Shown here in pieces: positions 45,501 through 52,965 of a stretch of DNA of 64,000 bases. The stretch's first letter is position 1, and each line of letters opens with the position of its first letter. Position numbers and translations under genes: made by a program. The DNA is taken from assembly GCA_028821775.1 (NCBI GenBank), contig JAPKFB010000010.1, forward strand, positions 1 through 64,000. Direction: 5' to 3'. The notes beneath the pieces were generated by a model, which saw only the letters and a program-made list of their open reading frames with translations, was not told where the DNA came from and searched no databases. The stretch is from Roseibacillus sp. Lineage in GTDB: Bacteria > Verrucomicrobiota > Verrucomicrobiia > Verrucomicrobiales > Akkermansiaceae.

Positions 45501-46003
45501 GAGGAACCTTAGTGACGGTGACTCGGGAGGGCTACAGCATCATCTGGGATGTGAAATCGCGCAAGGAGCGGGTGCGCATTGATCATGGGGGGCAATCCTT
45601 TGGGTCGAGTGCCGCCCTATCGCCGGTTGGGCGCATCCTGGCGATGACCTACGGCTTCGATGACTTTGAGAACGCAGTGAGTCTCTGGGATACCTCCAGC
45701 GGGAAACGGTTGGGCACCTTGGCAGGACACAAGCAGGCCATCTGGTCGTTGGCATTCACTCCGGACGGCAAGACCCTGGCGACCTCAAGTTCAGATGGGA
45801 CCTTGCGCCTCTGGAACGTCAAGTCCCGCCGGGAGCTTCTCTCGATCGAGGAGCCGGGAACCAATCTTTCGAATCTTCGCTTTTCCCCGGATGGAAACTT
45901 CCTGGTGGGCGGGGCGCCCTTGTTTGTAAGTCCGGGGGAGTTGCGAATCATCCACGCGCCCCCAATCACGTTCGACGAGGCAAACCGGGAACTCATCCCG
46001 TAG
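42578..46003 (+). CDS. Transmembrane Ser/Thr protein kinase with WD40 propeller
   Basis: A 1141-aa Hanks-type kinase. After about 90 residues comes the kinase domain: glycine loop VGEGGGGSVYLAEQ near residue 100, catalytic Lys in VALKILKLGMD, HRDLKPSNI near 215, DFGVAK near 238 and GTPAYMSPEQ. A single TM follows at about 415-440 (AAGIVLLLMLVASVVVSTGL), then a short coiled coil and WD40 repeats from about residue 530 to the end (LAFSPDGDLLAIGTRKDLLI, SSSWDHSVRLWDFESRR, LAFTPDGKTLATSSSDGTLR). The architecture is common in Planctomycetes and Verrucomicrobia. The divergent ECF sigma factor is a plausible substrate (inference from known ECF-kinase pairs). The 3' end overlaps the convergent GNAT gene by 11 bp. 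Confidence 0.92.
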   Translation: MGRNSEMSASKSVREIFTAALACDDSASRVDLLDAQCGGDVELRGKIDALLEETGEVGEFLERPAVRDETRELTRGTGENLLPGESPGDQIGPYHLIELVGEGGGGSVYLAEQREPMQRAVALKILKLGMDTRSVIQRFEIERQSIAVMDHPNIARVLDAGASPDGRPYFVMDFVEGEPITDYCDAKALPIRDRVELFIKVCRAVEHAHQKGIIHRDLKPSNILVCEQDGEATPKVIDFGVAKAVDPMEGDRSLTMSETVIGTPAYMSPEQADRDRGDIDTRSDVYSLGVLLYELLTGYTPLDGSKVKEVGIDDLRKALRDAEPYRPSLKLRHSRVEDRPRIVMDRNTTKAKLEAEVQGDLDWIVMKCLERDRTRRFGSASEFASDLECYLQGVPVTASPPSASDRLSKFVRRNKTAVAAGIVLLLMLVASVVVSTGLALRARRAEREIREAHQLQSELREAADRGREDALRSAETARLHEYVADINVSRHALRDGHIAKALNLLERHGGGGQESDLRGFEWRYLAGRCLGEPHRNLPGQDSPIMSLAFSPDGDLLAIGTRKDLLIWDLVRDRLHLRLPGGVEAVVFFSDGDRIATSSRSGVWIHDLDSGDSVRELRGQGAALAVSPNGDLLATSDGRNVTLWDTLSWQRWRSLPGVSGPLSFSPEGDLLATGSSDGIVLWWLADQGKSVTLEDSAASLRGLFPGGKRIMFSRDGNVVIAPHVEKSARGVFYLGAWDSETGKELGVLPESPTDEGHSGVITSLSLDNEDTLLASSSWDHSVRLWDFESRRLLRTLHGHRGEVWCAALSPQGELLASGSKDGGVMIWPTAETSPLDSIEGRWQPLGFSKDSRYVGALNREGGVSIFNLETRKAVHEIVLESSDSRFARYIVSISDDLTALAEALPDGVVRLRRLNQAGETGFPTGSRRLDVLEMSPDAQTLVTVGWRDDLAWWDLNDPEEPIMRISGSHAVFSEDGGTLVTVTREGYSIIWDVKSRKERVRIDHGGQSFGSSAALSPVGRILAMTYGFDDFENAVSLWDTSSGKRLGTLAGHKQAIWSLAFTPDGKTLATSSSDGTLRLWNVKSRRELLSIEEPGTNLSNLRFSPDGNFLVGGAPLFVSPGELRIIHAPPITFDEANRELIP

Positions 46004-46514
46004 GGGGATCATCCCTGAGGAGAGCCCAGCGTTCGTGATCGCGCCAAACGCCCTCAATGCGGAGAAAGTTTGGAGAGAATCCCTCCCTGCTGAATCCTGT
46101 CCGTTGTACCAGTTGAATCGAGCGCCGGTTTTCGGATTGAATGTTGGCTTCGAGGCGGTGCAGATCAAGTGAGGAGAAGGCCTCGTGCACCACGAGCTGC
46201 AGGCCTTCGAACATCAGGCCGCAACCGGCGTGGGGGAGAAAGGCGTAGAATCCCAGGAAGGAGTTTTGAAAGTAACCTCGAATGATGTTGTTGAGATTGA
46301 TCACTCCCACCAAGGCGCCGGTGTCGTGGAGACAGATCAGGCGGCTCTGGTGGTCGGATTGCTGGAAGCGCTCGAGATAGAGGTCAAAGTTTCTGCGGGT
46401 GAGAGGTGGGTGAATCCATGTGTCATGCAGGGCCCGGCTTTCGCGGGCGGCTGCGAGAAAGGCGTTGCCATCTTCTGTGGTTGGCGGGCGAATGAAGACG
46501 CGGGAGTTGCTCAT
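45993..46514 (-). CDS. GNAT-family N-acetyltransferase (RimJ/RimL-like)
   Basis: A 173-aa acetyl-CoA-dependent acetyltransferase of the ribosomal-protein/amino-acid class. Features: an N-terminal VFIRPPTTEDGNAFLAAARE, LVGVINLNNIIRGYFQNSFL, the acetyl-CoA loop region GCGLMFEGLQLVVHEAFSSL, and LHRLEANIQSENRRSIQLVQ, which is the conserved R-x-E-A-x-x-x-x-x-N block. The substrate is undefined. The gene is convergent with the kinase and only 11 bp from the metalloprotease-like gene upstream on the same strand. Confidence 0.85.
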   Translation of the reverse strand: MSNSRVFIRPPTTEDGNAFLAAARESRALHDTWIHPPLTRRNFDLYLERFQQSDHQSRLICLHDTGALVGVINLNNIIRGYFQNSFLGFYAFLPHAGCGLMFEGLQLVVHEAFSSLDLHRLEANIQSENRRSIQLVQRTGFSREGFSPNFLRIEGVWRDHERWALLRDDPPTG

Positions 46515-46525
46515 GGAGGCACAAG

Positions 46526-47338
46526 CTAGAGGTCCATTCCGTAAAGTTCCGCGACTGAATCGACGAAGAGTTTGTGTTTCTCAGGCACGGCCGCGCGCCA
46601 CTTGGCAAGATACTGCACGAAGGTCTCTCCCTCGGGCGAGGGAGAGGAATTGACCCAACGAATGGCGTTCCACTGTTCCGGTTTGCGCTCCACAAGAGCG
46701 AGGAGGGCGATGGCCATGGAGCCGTTCTTGTCCCGGTCGGTTCCATTCTTGCTCAGGTGCGCGGCGTGCTTCCGGTAGTAGGCGGGGAGTCCGATTTTGA
46801 GGATTTCAAGGTAGCCCACCCGCTTACGCATGATGTCGTCGGTGTAATCCCCGAGTTTGGGGGCGAAGCTTTTCCAATTCGGGTAAGGCGGGCTCTCTCG
46901 CCAGGCGCTGGACATTTTACGGAGGCAATAAAGGGAGGAAAGTTCGGCGAGGGTTTCTTCAAACCAGAGGTTTCCCTTGTAGTCGTCTTCATAGCGACAA
47001 AGGACGTGGCAGATTTCGTGGGCGAACTGGTAGGCGTATTGCGCCCAGAAGGTTTTCCCGGTGTCGAGTTTGACCTGATACTCGCCGTGTTCGCCGCGGG
47101 TGAAGAGCGCGATGGGGCCGTGCTTGCCCTTGCTGATCACGATGGTGATTTTCTCCTGACCCACCATGTGCTTGAGTAATTGGTCGCCGGCGGATTTACA
47201 AACTGCATGGATGTCGGCCTTGGACGAGTGGAATCCCTCGGGGTCGATGCGCAGGACGACGGCCTTGCGGGAGTCGGCCGAGGCCGGGAGGAGGAGCGTC
47301 GCGATGATGGTAGCGGTGAGAAGAAGGACGGTTCGCAT
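46526..47338 (-). CDS. Secreted HExxH zinc metalloprotease-like protein
   Basis: The start is the ATG at 47338, giving a signal peptide (MRTVLLLTATIIATLLLPASA) and 270 aa. A zinc-binding helix AYQFAHEICHVLC carries HExxH, and 20-25 residues later NLWFEETLAELSSLYCLRKM supplies a candidate third ligand (Glu), as in gluzincins. The rest is alpha-helical, with several Trp/Tyr-rich segments. I cannot place it in a named peptidase family, and activity is inferred from the motif alone. It may be cotranscribed with the downstream GNAT gene (11-bp gap). Confidence 0.72.
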   Translation of the reverse strand: MRTVLLLTATIIATLLLPASADSRKAVVLRIDPEGFHSSKADIHAVCKSAGDQLLKHMVGQEKITIVISKGKHGPIALFTRGEHGEYQVKLDTGKTFWAQYAYQFAHEICHVLCRYEDDYKGNLWFEETLAELSSLYCLRKMSSAWRESPPYPNWKSFAPKLGDYTDDIMRKRVGYLEILKIGLPAYYRKHAAHLSKNGTDRDKNGSMAIALLALVERKPEQWNAIRWVNSSPSPEGETFVQYLAKWRAAVPEKHKLFVDSVAELYGMDL

Positions 47339-47343
47339 GATTT

Positions 47344-47524
47344 CTATACGGTCGCCGGTTCGGTGGTTTTCAGTGGACCCCAGCCATCGTTGTCCTCGGC
47401 GAGTTTGAGGAGGCTCCAACCGGGATAGCCGTTGCCGGTCCTGCCCACGGTGACCCGGTCGTCACTCTTCGGGTGAGCTAGGCTCCGGGTAATCTGAGCG
47501 ATGGGCGAGGATCACCTTGGCCAT
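47344..47524 (-). pseudogene. Short coding-like sequence interrupted by a frameshift
   Basis: Starting 10 bp after the aldo/keto reductase stop, one minus-strand frame reads MAKVILAHRSD and stops after 20 codons. The adjacent frame, open to the TAG at 47344, reads ITRSLAHPKSDDRVTVGRTG, then NGYPGWSLLKLAEDNDGWGP and LKTTEPATV. Removing one base near 47500 would join them into a protein of about 60 residues. The second part has strong protein-like character. It could be a broken small gene, or a sequencing error in an intact one; the family is not recognised. Confidence 0.35.
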
Positions 47525-47534
47525 GGGCGTCGTC

Positions 47535-48512
47535 TCAGTAGGGCCCGCGAATGTGGGAGTGGACCTCGTTCTGGTAGAACTCGCTCAAGGTCGCGTGAAG
47601 GTCCTTCGAGAGTGGGGGAAACTTCGAGACGGCGGCGTTCTCGCGGGCCTGCGCGGGGGTGCTCGCGCCCGGAATGATTACCGAGACCGCTTCGAAATCG
47701 AGAATCCAGCGTTGGGTCATTTGAGCCATGGTCATGTCCGCCGGGACGAGAGGCTTGAGTTGGTCTGCGAGTTCCACTCCTTTGGAAAATGGGAGGCCGG
47801 CGAAGGTTTCCCCGACATTGAAGGCCGCACCGTCCTGATTGTAGTGGCGATGATCGGTTTCAACGAAGGCGGTCTCAGCGCTGAACTTGCCACTGAGCAA
47901 CCCGCTTGCAAGCGGAAGGCGGACGATGATCCCGACCCCCCGCTCGGCCGCTTGGGGAAGGAGTTCATTCACGAGTTTCTGGCGAAAGGGATTGAAGATG
48001 ACCTGAAGCGAAAGCAGGTCGTCCTGGGCGAGGCAGGTGAGCCCCTCTTCCACGCTCTCCACGCTTGCTCCGAAGTGTTGAATAAGCCCTTCGCTCTGCA
48101 ACTCGCGGAGCCATTGGAAGATCGCCCCCTTCTGAAGGATCTCATGGGGAACGCAGTGCAATTGAATGAGGTCGAGAGAATCAACTCCCAGCCTTTCCTT
48201 GGTGTCACGGATGGAGTTGCGCAAGTTCTCCCGGCTGTAGCGGTCGGGATAAACTTCGCGTCCGGTCTTGGAAGCGACCATGATTCCCTCGCCGTTCTCG
48301 CGCAGGAACTTCCCAATCAGGAGCTCGCTGCGCCCAGCGCCGTAGACATTGGCAGTGTCGAAAAAGTTGATTCCGCTCTCTTTGGCGGCGGCGAGGATTT
48401 CGTGGGCGGTCTCTTCTGTCAACGGTCCAAAGTCAGAGCCGCCAAGTTGCCAACAGCCGAGGCCGACCTCCCCGAGATTGATGCCGGTGTTTCCGAGGCT
48501 GCGGGTTTGCAT
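47535..48512 (-). CDS. Aldo/keto reductase
   Basis: A 325-aa NAD(P)H-dependent oxidoreductase of the AKR superfamily. The start is the ATG at 48512 (MQTRSLGNTGINLGEVGLGC), a canonical AKR N-terminus. The catalytic set is visible: Asp and Tyr in FFDTANVYGAGRSE, Lys in VASKTGRE, and His in LIQLHCVP. The C-terminal cofactor loop is VIIPGASTPAQARENAA. The gene is probably cytosolic and its substrate is not deducible. It lies 116 bp downstream of the 59-aa ORF. Confidence 0.93.
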   Translation of the reverse strand: MQTRSLGNTGINLGEVGLGCWQLGGSDFGPLTEETAHEILAAAKESGINFFDTANVYGAGRSELLIGKFLRENGEGIMVASKTGREVYPDRYSRENLRNSIRDTKERLGVDSLDLIQLHCVPHEILQKGAIFQWLRELQSEGLIQHFGASVESVEEGLTCLAQDDLLSLQVIFNPFRQKLVNELLPQAAERGVGIIVRLPLASGLLSGKFSAETAFVETDHRHYNQDGAAFNVGETFAGLPFSKGVELADQLKPLVPADMTMAQMTQRWILDFEAVSVIIPGASTPAQARENAAVSKFPPLSKDLHATLSEFYQNEVHSHIRGPY

Positions 48513-48628
48513 GGGGTGGGCGGACGATGTGGAGCGAGGGACCGATTGGCAAGGCGTGACTGAGAAAGGAGGGGGCGATGTGATCAGGATCGGGGCCCGG
48601 ATGATCGCTGAGCATGGCGCGGGCCTCG

Positions 48629-48808
48629 TCAACAGGGCTGATGGCCCCAGTCGCCGTTCTTGAGCGACTCCTCGTAGCGTGCGAGTTGCTCCTCGGGAGT
48701 GAGATCGCTGGGATCCTTGGCCTGTGATTCCTTGTCTGTAAGTGGGGCGCTCTCTTCTTTGGCCTCCTTGGAATCCTGGGCTGTGTTCCTGGCGTCGGGT
48801 TCGGACAT
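48629..48808 (-). CDS. Small acidic protein of 59 residues ending WGHQPC
   Basis: This ORF is too short for the supplied track. It runs from the ATG at 48808 to a TGA at 48629. The N-terminal half is charged and disordered-looking (MSEPDARNTAQDSKEAKEES). The C-terminal half, DPSDLTPEEQLARYEESLKN followed by GDWGHQPC, has a compact helix and a Trp-Gly-His-x-x-Cys end that looks constrained. I recognise no domain. A His/Cys terminus could bind metal (inference). It is followed on the same strand by the aldo/keto reductase. Confidence 0.6.
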   Translation of the reverse strand: MSEPDARNTAQDSKEAKEESAPLTDKESQAKDPSDLTPEEQLARYEESLKNGDWGHQPC

Positions 48809-48880
48809 AATGCTAACATTAGAATGGACTGCGGAAATTTCCGCAGCCCACGCAGTTGGTTTGAATGTTGTGGGTGCGTC

Positions 48881-49855
48881 TTACTTGTGGTCAGAAGGTT
48901 TCACTCCCTTTTTGAACGAGCCAAATCCGTAGAAAGTGGGCTCATACTCACCGAGGGGTTCGACATTCGCATTGCCGTTGATCTTGTCTTCCATCTGGAG
49001 TCCCCAAAAGACCGCATTCACAACCAGGCGGCGAAGGCCTCTGCTCTTGAAGTCAGTCGCGGCGCCCATCGTGGTGCAGAAGATGCGGTTGGTTTTGCCT
49101 TTTGGATTCTTGTATTCGCGAGTCCAAGCCACCGGTTGCATGGGGGTGTTCTTCTTGCCGGCGATGGGTTTTGATTTGGGATCGAGAGTTTCGGTCACTG
49201 CACCGTGCAGAAGGATGGTGACATCCTTGGGGGGATGGGCCTCGTAGACATCGCTGTCTGCAAAGACGTCGGTTGCGCCCTTCAGAATGGGATGGGCCTT
49301 GTTGGCCTCTACGACCACTCCGCGGCATCCCTGCTTTTTGTGGTGGCCCCAGTGGCTGACCCAGCCTTCACCGAGGACGTCCTTTCCGAAGCGAGAGAAG
49401 TTTTTGTATTCCGATCCGCCGCCGATTTTGAAGGCGTGGGTGCTGGTGCGAAGTCCGATGATGGGAACGCCGCGATGATAGGCGTCCACGAAGTGCTTCA
49501 TGTCGCCATCCGGCCAGTTGCGGAACCGCAAAGCCATGATGATGAGGTCGGCAGAATCGAAGGCTTTCGAATTGCTGACGCTCTTCTGGTTGTTGGGATC
49601 GATGACGCCCTCGCCGTTGACCGAAAAAAGAACGGTGCAATCAAATCCGTGGTATTCCGAGAGGATTTTGCCGAGCATTGGGAGGCACTCCTCGGAGCGG
49701 TATTCTTCGTCTCCGCTGACGAGCACGATGTGCTTTCCTTTTCCGGGGCCGTCCTTGCCCTTGTAGTGGACGGAGAGATGATGGTCGGCCTGGGCCGCGG
49801 CCAGGGTGAAGGAGAGTGCGGCGCCGACAGCGAGAGTGCGATGAAGTAGATTCAT
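48881..49855 (-). CDS. Secreted ThuA-like (trehalose utilisation) family protein
   Basis: The start is the ATG at 49855, giving 324 aa with a signal peptide (RTLAVGAALSFTLAAAQA). The class I glutamine-amidotransferase-like ThuA fold is indicated by HIVLVSGDEEYRSEECLPML, ADLIIMALRFRNWPDGDMKH, GVPIIGLRTSTHAFKI and RIFCTTMGAATDFKSRGLRR. ThuA homologues are abundant in Planctomycetes and Verrucomicrobia and are linked to sugar metabolism; the biochemical activity is not settled. It lies 72 bp upstream of the 59-aa ORF on the same strand. Confidence 0.88.
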   Translation of the reverse strand: MNLLHRTLAVGAALSFTLAAAQADHHLSVHYKGKDGPGKGKHIVLVSGDEEYRSEECLPMLGKILSEYHGFDCTVLFSVNGEGVIDPNNQKSVSNSKAFDSADLIIMALRFRNWPDGDMKHFVDAYHRGVPIIGLRTSTHAFKIGGGSEYKNFSRFGKDVLGEGWVSHWGHHKKQGCRGVVVEANKAHPILKGATDVFADSDVYEAHPPKDVTILLHGAVTETLDPKSKPIAGKKNTPMQPVAWTREYKNPKGKTNRIFCTTMGAATDFKSRGLRRLVVNAVFWGLQMEDKINGNANVEPLGEYEPTFYGFGSFKKGVKPSDHK

Positions 49856-50002
49856 GATTTTCTGAGTGGTTCGTGTAGGAACAGGCTGCATACGGGCTGG
49901 CGGCTGGCAAGGTTTCAATGGAGCGACCTTCCGTCGTAGTTCTCCACGGCTTGTGATGAGGGGGAGGAGGGGTAGAGTGCCATCAGGAGTCGGAAGTTCT
50001 CC

Positions 50003-50503
50003 TTGGTGTCAGCGATGGTGGCCACGGTCGCGGTTGGGGCCTGGGACTCTCAATCGCCAATATTCCTCGTGCTCAGCGCTGTTCTCGGAAGCCTTTCCGT
50101 GGGGGTGATTCCGGTTCTGGGGTTGGGGGTGCGTAGTGGTGTGCTGGAGGAGGAGGGAGGGGCAGAAGAGGGATTCCGGGTCCTCGCCGAGCGTCTCACG
50201 ATGAGGACAGGGTTCTGGTGGAGCAGGTCAACACCGTCGTGTTCGAGCATCAGAACTCCGAGCGCTACATCGACACCTTGATGAATAACGTGCCCTCCAC
50301 ATCTATTTCAAGGATCGGGAGTCGAGATTTTTGCCGGTGTCGCTCACGAAGTGAAGAACCCCTTGGCGACGATCTCGATGGGGCTTGAGATTGTCTCACG
50401 CCGGGCTGTCAAGGATGACGTGAAGTTGGCGGAGGCCGTGGAACGCATGCGGCGGGAAAAGCCACGGAGCCTGAATTCCAGGAGTGCAAAGCCCGGTCTT
50501 TAA
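50003..50503 (+). pseudogene. Decayed sensor histidine kinase
   Basis: The 700 bp between the ThuA and amtB genes hold pieces of a sensor kinase in different frames. The first frame has a TM-like segment (SPIFLVLSAVLGSLSVGVIP). A second frame, from about 50207, reads DEDRVLVEQVNTVVFEHQNS then ERYIDTLMNN. A third, from 50336, reads GVAHEVKNPLATISMGLEIV, which is a clear HisKA H-box (AHEVKNPL), and runs to a TAA at 50501. The ATPase domain is absent. At least two frameshifts plus a 3' truncation make this a pseudogene. Confidence 0.65.
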
Positions 50504-50533
50504 TTTCTCCGCAACGCCGCGGCTGCGGAGAAA
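50504..50533. repeat. Perfect 10-bp inverted repeat
   Basis: TTTCTCCGCA (50504-50513) and TGCGGAGAAA (50524-50533) flank a GC-rich loop (ACGCCGCGGC). It lies directly after the kinase-remnant stop and about 95 bp past the amtB stop. No T-run follows on either strand, so it is not a standard terminator, although it could still end transcription of amtB. Confidence 0.6.
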
Positions 50534-50625
50534 TATGTCGATGTGAATTTGGCTTTGCCAAGACGCTGAAAGGTCGGTCCCGGAGATCCGATCCTTGTGA
50601 GACTCAAGCGCGGATGATGGGATGA

Positions 50626-51924
50626 TTAGTCCAGAGTGTAAGCGGTCTCTCCGTGGGAGCTCTGATCGAGTCCGCGGTTCTCTTCGTCTTCGGAGACGCG
50701 CAGCCCGGTGGTGGCCTTGATGATCAAAACCACGATGATGGTTCCGATGACCGACCAGAGTGCGGTAAAGCCGACACTGAGCACCTGAGTGAGAAACTGG
50801 CTGCCAGCGTCCTCGACGTTGCCTCCGAGGGCGACAAGTCCCACGAAGGCCACAAGAATGGAGCCCATCATGCCGCCCACTCCGTGCACCGCGAAGACGT
50901 CAAGGGTATCGTCAATCTTGAGCTTGTCCTTGATGATGCCGCAGGCAAAGTAGCAGACTGCACCGGCGAGAACGCCGAGAATAAGTGCACCAATGGGGCC
51001 CACATTTCCCGATGCGGGAGTGATGGTGGCGAGGCCTGCCACCATCCCGGTCACGATCCCAACGAGGCCCGCTTTTCCAGTCTTGATCTTTTCGATCGTC
51101 ATCCAGGTGAGGCTCGCGGTGGCAGCCGCGATGTGGGTCACGAGCATCGTCATGCCCGCCTCGAGGCTTGCTCCACCCTGACTGCCAGCATTAAACCCGA
51201 ACCAGCCAACCCAAAGCATCGATGCTCCGATCATGACCATGCCTGGGTTGTGTGGGGGCTGAAGGTTCTTTGGAAATCCCTTGCGTGGGCCAAGCATTTT
51301 GGCGAGGACCAACGCAGAAATTCCAGCAGTGGTGTGAACGACGATGCCCCCTGCGAGGTCGATCGTCCCCTTAGTGAGCATCCAGCCATTTCCGGCCCAA
51401 ACCCAGTGGCAGACCGGAACGTAAACGAGGGGAAGCCAAAGGATGGTGAAGAGCAGAACCGCGCTGAACTTGATGCGTTCGACGAAGGCTCCCACGACCA
51501 GTCCGGGGGTGATGATGGCGAAGGTCATTTGGAACATCACGAACACCGTTTCCGGGATGGAGCCTCCATTTTCGTCAATCACCCCTCGGAGGAAGAGATG
51601 CTGCATGTCGCCGATCCACCCGTTACCGCCCGAGAAGGCGAGACTGTAGAGGCAGATCACCCAGAGGAGGGAGGCCACACAGGCGATGGCGAAGCAATGC
51701 ATGAGCACGCTCAGCACGTTCTTCGAGCGAACGAGACCTCCGTAGAAGAGCGCGAGACCGGGCAAGGTCATGAAGAGGACCAGGACGGTGGCGGTGATCA
51801 TCCAGGCGGTGTCGCCTGTGTCCAGGGTTGAGGGTGGTTCGGCACCGGCGAAGGCTGCCGGGGCGCTGAAGAGGAGAATGATGAGAAGGAGGAATGGAGT
51901 GGGTCGTCTTGAATTGTTGGACAT
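50626..51924 (-). CDS. amtB: Ammonium transporter AmtB
   Basis: A 432-aa ammonium channel/transporter. The start is the ATG at 51924 (MSNNSRRPTPF), opening a signal peptide (LLLIILLFSAPAAFAGA). The family core is TAWMITATVLVLFMTLPGLA and FYGGLVRSKNVLSVLMH. The twin pore histidines are in GGIVVHTTAGISALVLAKML and DVFAVHGVGGMMGSILVAF. Eleven TM helices follow the signal. The tail is short and acidic, ending GETAYTLD. No GlnK/PII gene is adjacent, although one commonly accompanies amtB. The neighbouring kinase remnant suggests a lost regulatory gene. Confidence 0.95.
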   Translation of the reverse strand: MSNNSRRPTPFLLLIILLFSAPAAFAGAEPPSTLDTGDTAWMITATVLVLFMTLPGLALFYGGLVRSKNVLSVLMHCFAIACVASLLWVICLYSLAFSGGNGWIGDMQHLFLRGVIDENGGSIPETVFVMFQMTFAIITPGLVVGAFVERIKFSAVLLFTILWLPLVYVPVCHWVWAGNGWMLTKGTIDLAGGIVVHTTAGISALVLAKMLGPRKGFPKNLQPPHNPGMVMIGASMLWVGWFGFNAGSQGGASLEAGMTMLVTHIAAATASLTWMTIEKIKTGKAGLVGIVTGMVAGLATITPASGNVGPIGALILGVLAGAVCYFACGIIKDKLKIDDTLDVFAVHGVGGMMGSILVAFVGLVALGGNVEDAGSQFLTQVLSVGFTALWSVIGTIIVVLIIKATTGLRVSEDEENRGLDQSSHGETAYTLD

Positions 51925-52022
51925 GTTGGACAGTTTCCGTGTTGCGGAAGATCGACTAACATTGCGGGCAAAGCTCACCAAGCGCGGAGGGTGGGGATGC
52001 TCCGGGATTCATGCTCGTGGAA

Positions 52023-52949
52023 TCAGGACCTTTCCGGGGAGAGCTTCGCCAGGGCCTCGATATTGGCTCTCATGACAGAGAGAAAGTCGCCACTGGCGGG
52101 GCGATTGCTGCAGGAAGATACCACCACGCAGGTGAGGCCCATGGTCTTGAGTTTCTCGAGATGGGCTGGCAGCGGCTCGCTGTCCCAGATGAAGTATTTT
52201 ACTCCGGGGTTGGCCTCTTGGACCTTCTTGAGGTCCGCGATCGCTTCGGTGCCCAGTTCCATCTCGGAATCCCAGAGCAGGGAGAGGATCTCGAGTCGGT
52301 AGGCCCGTTCCCAGTATTGATAAGATGGATGGGAGGCGATCACGGGTGCGTGGTTGAGATTCGAGACCACCTTCGCGGTGACCGTATGCAATTCCTTGAG
52401 ATCCGTGAGGAGAGCGGCGAGATTTTTCATCACAGCGTCCTTTTGATCCGGAAAATCGGCTCCGATGGCGGTAGCGATGGTGGTGGCCTGCATCCCAGCC
52501 TGCCGAAAATCCATCCAGGTTGTGAAGGCGGTTCCGCCATGAGAATGTTCCGCCCCCTCCTTAAGATGGGTGTGTTTGATTGCGCTCTCGATGGTGATGA
52601 AGCTCTTTTCGAACGAGGAGGACGTGTCGACGGTGGACTCAAAGGGGAGTGACGCGGTGGCCGCCCACTGGGCATAATTCGCGCCGTTGAGAAGAATGAG
52701 GTCAGCCTGCTGCATGCGGACGATTTGCTCGTCGGTCGGTTCCCAGAATGCGGGGTCCAGATCGGAGGGGGCGTCAAAGATGATGGTGGCAAACTCTCCG
52801 GCCAGGCGTTCGGCGAAGTAGGCGAGTGGATAGTTGACGACGGCGATGGTGGGCTTGTGGGCGCTCTCGATTTCGGTGGATTTCCTCTTTGCGCCGCAGG
52901 AGAAGAGAAAGCTCAGCGTGCAGGTGGCGAGGAGGAAACGGGTATTCAT
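52023..52949 (-). CDS. ZnuA-like metal-binding lipoprotein, divergent ligands
   Basis: The start is the ATG at 52949, giving 308 aa with a lipobox (LSFLFSC). The fold is that of cluster A-I metal-binding proteins: KPTIAVVNYPLAYFAERLAG, ADLILLNGANYAQWAATASL, VIASHPSYQYWERAYRLEIL and FIWDSEPLPAHLEKL. The usual first His and the H of HVWMD are replaced (DLDPAFWEPT, FTTWMDF), leaving one clear His (ASHPSY) and one acidic residue (WDSE). It also has a His-rich loop (HTHLKEGAEHSHGG). It is the last gene of a four-gene operon in which the ABC permease is a MacB-type protein, not a ZnuB-type. Confidence 0.82.
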   Translation of the reverse strand: MNTRFLLATCTLSFLFSCGAKRKSTEIESAHKPTIAVVNYPLAYFAERLAGEFATIIFDAPSDLDPAFWEPTDEQIVRMQQADLILLNGANYAQWAATASLPFESTVDTSSSFEKSFITIESAIKHTHLKEGAEHSHGGTAFTTWMDFRQAGMQATTIATAIGADFPDQKDAVMKNLAALLTDLKELHTVTAKVVSNLNHAPVIASHPSYQYWERAYRLEILSLLWDSEMELGTEAIADLKKVQEANPGVKYFIWDSEPLPAHLEKLKTMGLTCVVVSSCSNRPASGDFLSVMRANIEALAKLSPERS

Positions 52950-52965
52950 GGGGAGGGTGGGAAGG

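Noticed and set aside
50653-51831. 392-aa plus-strand ORF opposite amtB
   Set aside because: Rich in His/Asp/Glu as the reverse complement of TM-helix codons; a shadow of amtB.
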